Below are positions 24,613-25,017 of a DNA stretch of 25,017 nt, piece after piece. The position numbers were made by a program, and so were the translations under genes. Source of the DNA: Gracilimonas sp040877545 (lineage in GTDB: Bacteria > Bacteroidota > Rhodothermia > Balneolales > Balneolaceae); assembly GCA_040877545.1 (NCBI GenBank), contig JBBDNN010000041.1:1-25017 (forward strand), given 5' to 3'. The first letter of the stretch is position 1, and every line of letters begins with the position of its first letter. The notes under the pieces were generated by a model, which saw nothing but the letters and a program-made list of their open reading frames with translations, did no database searches and was not told the origin of the DNA.

Positions 24613-24969
24613 TCACGCTTTAAAAATATGTTTTTCATCTTTGGCCTCTATTCCCCGCATGGCATTTCTGGTGTCTATAATACAATCTGACCACCCGGCT
24701 AACTCTGCATAATCGATGGCAGAGTGGTTGGTAGAAATCACAACCGCATCGTAAGAAGAGACGGTTTCTTTATTCCAAGTAATAGATTCTTTACCCGTCC
24801 ATTCGGCGTGTTCACGTGTTGGCCAAATTTTGGGGATGAACGGATCGTAATAGTCAATTTCTGCTCCCACGCCTTTCAGCAGATCAAAAATCTTAAAAGT
24901 TGGAGATTCCCGCATGTCGTCTACATCGGGTTTGTAGGCGAGGGCGAGCCATGTTTCTACTGTTTTCAA
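24613..24969 (-). pseudogene. C-terminal fragment of a UDP-sugar 6-dehydrogenase (WecC/Ugd-like)
   Basis: The fragment encodes the C-terminal UDP-binding domain of nucleotide-sugar dehydrogenases: LALAYKPDVDDMRESPTFKI at the beginning, then YDPFIP, YDAVVISTNHSAIDY and IIDTRNAM. In complete proteins this domain follows about 300 residues of NAD-binding and catalytic sequence. Here the frame meets a TAA just upstream of the TTG at 24969, and the last 48 bases of the window do not read as the expected catalytic helix in any frame. The gene is therefore truncated, rearranged or frameshifted. Its intact form would oxidise UDP-ManNAc from WecB (or a similar sugar) to the uronic acid. Confidence 0.75.
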
Positions 24970-25017
24970 TTTTTAATCCTGTTTTTCCAATAGCCCGGTT
25001 TTCTGTGTAAATGGGCA

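Overview
The window is an AT-rich surface-polysaccharide (O-antigen, capsule or exopolysaccharide) biosynthesis locus. Every recognisable gene is on the minus strand, so transcription reads from high to low coordinates. Protein style (FdtA-like cupin pair, NodB-like 'ESDDWGS' proteins, S23 four-helix-bundle gene, RAYT), frequent TTG/GTG starts and few clear Shine-Dalgarno sites suggest a marine Bacteroidota or Balneolota bacterium. That assignment is inference from family resemblance, not a database result.

Layout in transcription order. (1) 25017-22018, nucleotide-sugar supply: a broken C-terminal piece of a UDP-sugar dehydrogenase, rmlB, an S23 four-helix-bundle gene with an internal TGA between two hairpin-forming hexamer repeats, and rmlA. 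(2) 22016-12493, a very tightly packed run: Wzx flippase, two FdtA-like cupins, a GNAT-like acyltransferase, a sulfotransferase, an FdtB-like aminotransferase, a glycosyltransferase, the UDP-GlcNAc 2-epimerase WecB, a NodB-like deacetylase-family protein and a GT4 enzyme. Neighbours overlap or lie at most 3 nt apart. (3) 12491-6809: a GT-A-like transferase, a GT4-like transferase, an EpsG/Wzy-like polymerase, a second NodB-like protein and a second GT4 enzyme. (4) 6768-1: a PaaK/CapK-like adenylating enzyme, a PglC-type initiating phosphoglycosyl transferase, an ATP-grasp ligase, a RAYT transposase with inverted hairpin repeats, a PglE/EpsN-type aminotransferase, and a FlaA1/PglF-type 4,6-dehydratase split by a one-base frameshift.

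How the genes fit together. RmlA and RmlB make dTDP-4-keto-6-deoxyglucose. No RmlC or RmlD is present, so that intermediate probably passes to the FdtA-like ketoisomerases, FdtB and the acyltransferase, giving a dTDP-3-acylamino-3,6-dideoxyhexose such as Fuc3NAc or Qui3NAc. WecB makes UDP-ManNAc. The FlaA1/PglF-like, PglE-like and PglC-like proteins would make a UDP-4-amino-4,6-dideoxy sugar and load it on undecaprenyl phosphate. The acetyltransferase expected for that route (PglD) is absent from the window, while an ATP-grasp ligase and an adenylating enzyme sit beside these genes. Five to six glycosyltransferases extend the repeat unit, Wzx flips it and the EpsG-like protein polymerises it. 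The sulfotransferase and the two deacetylase-family proteins may decorate it.

The main points of interest are: (a) three apparently broken genes (flaA1-like, S23, UDP-sugar dehydrogenase); (b) simple repeats inserted in frame into both aminotransferase genes, with the hexamer in one of them also flanking the S23 gene; (c) a clear RAYT/REP element inserted in the operon; (d) a duplicated [NodB-like + GT4] module; (e) an FdtA pair in which one member has HAY instead of HAH; and (f) the possible ATP-grasp/adenylation sugar-modification module. No tRNA, rRNA, CRISPR array or convincing promoter was seen.
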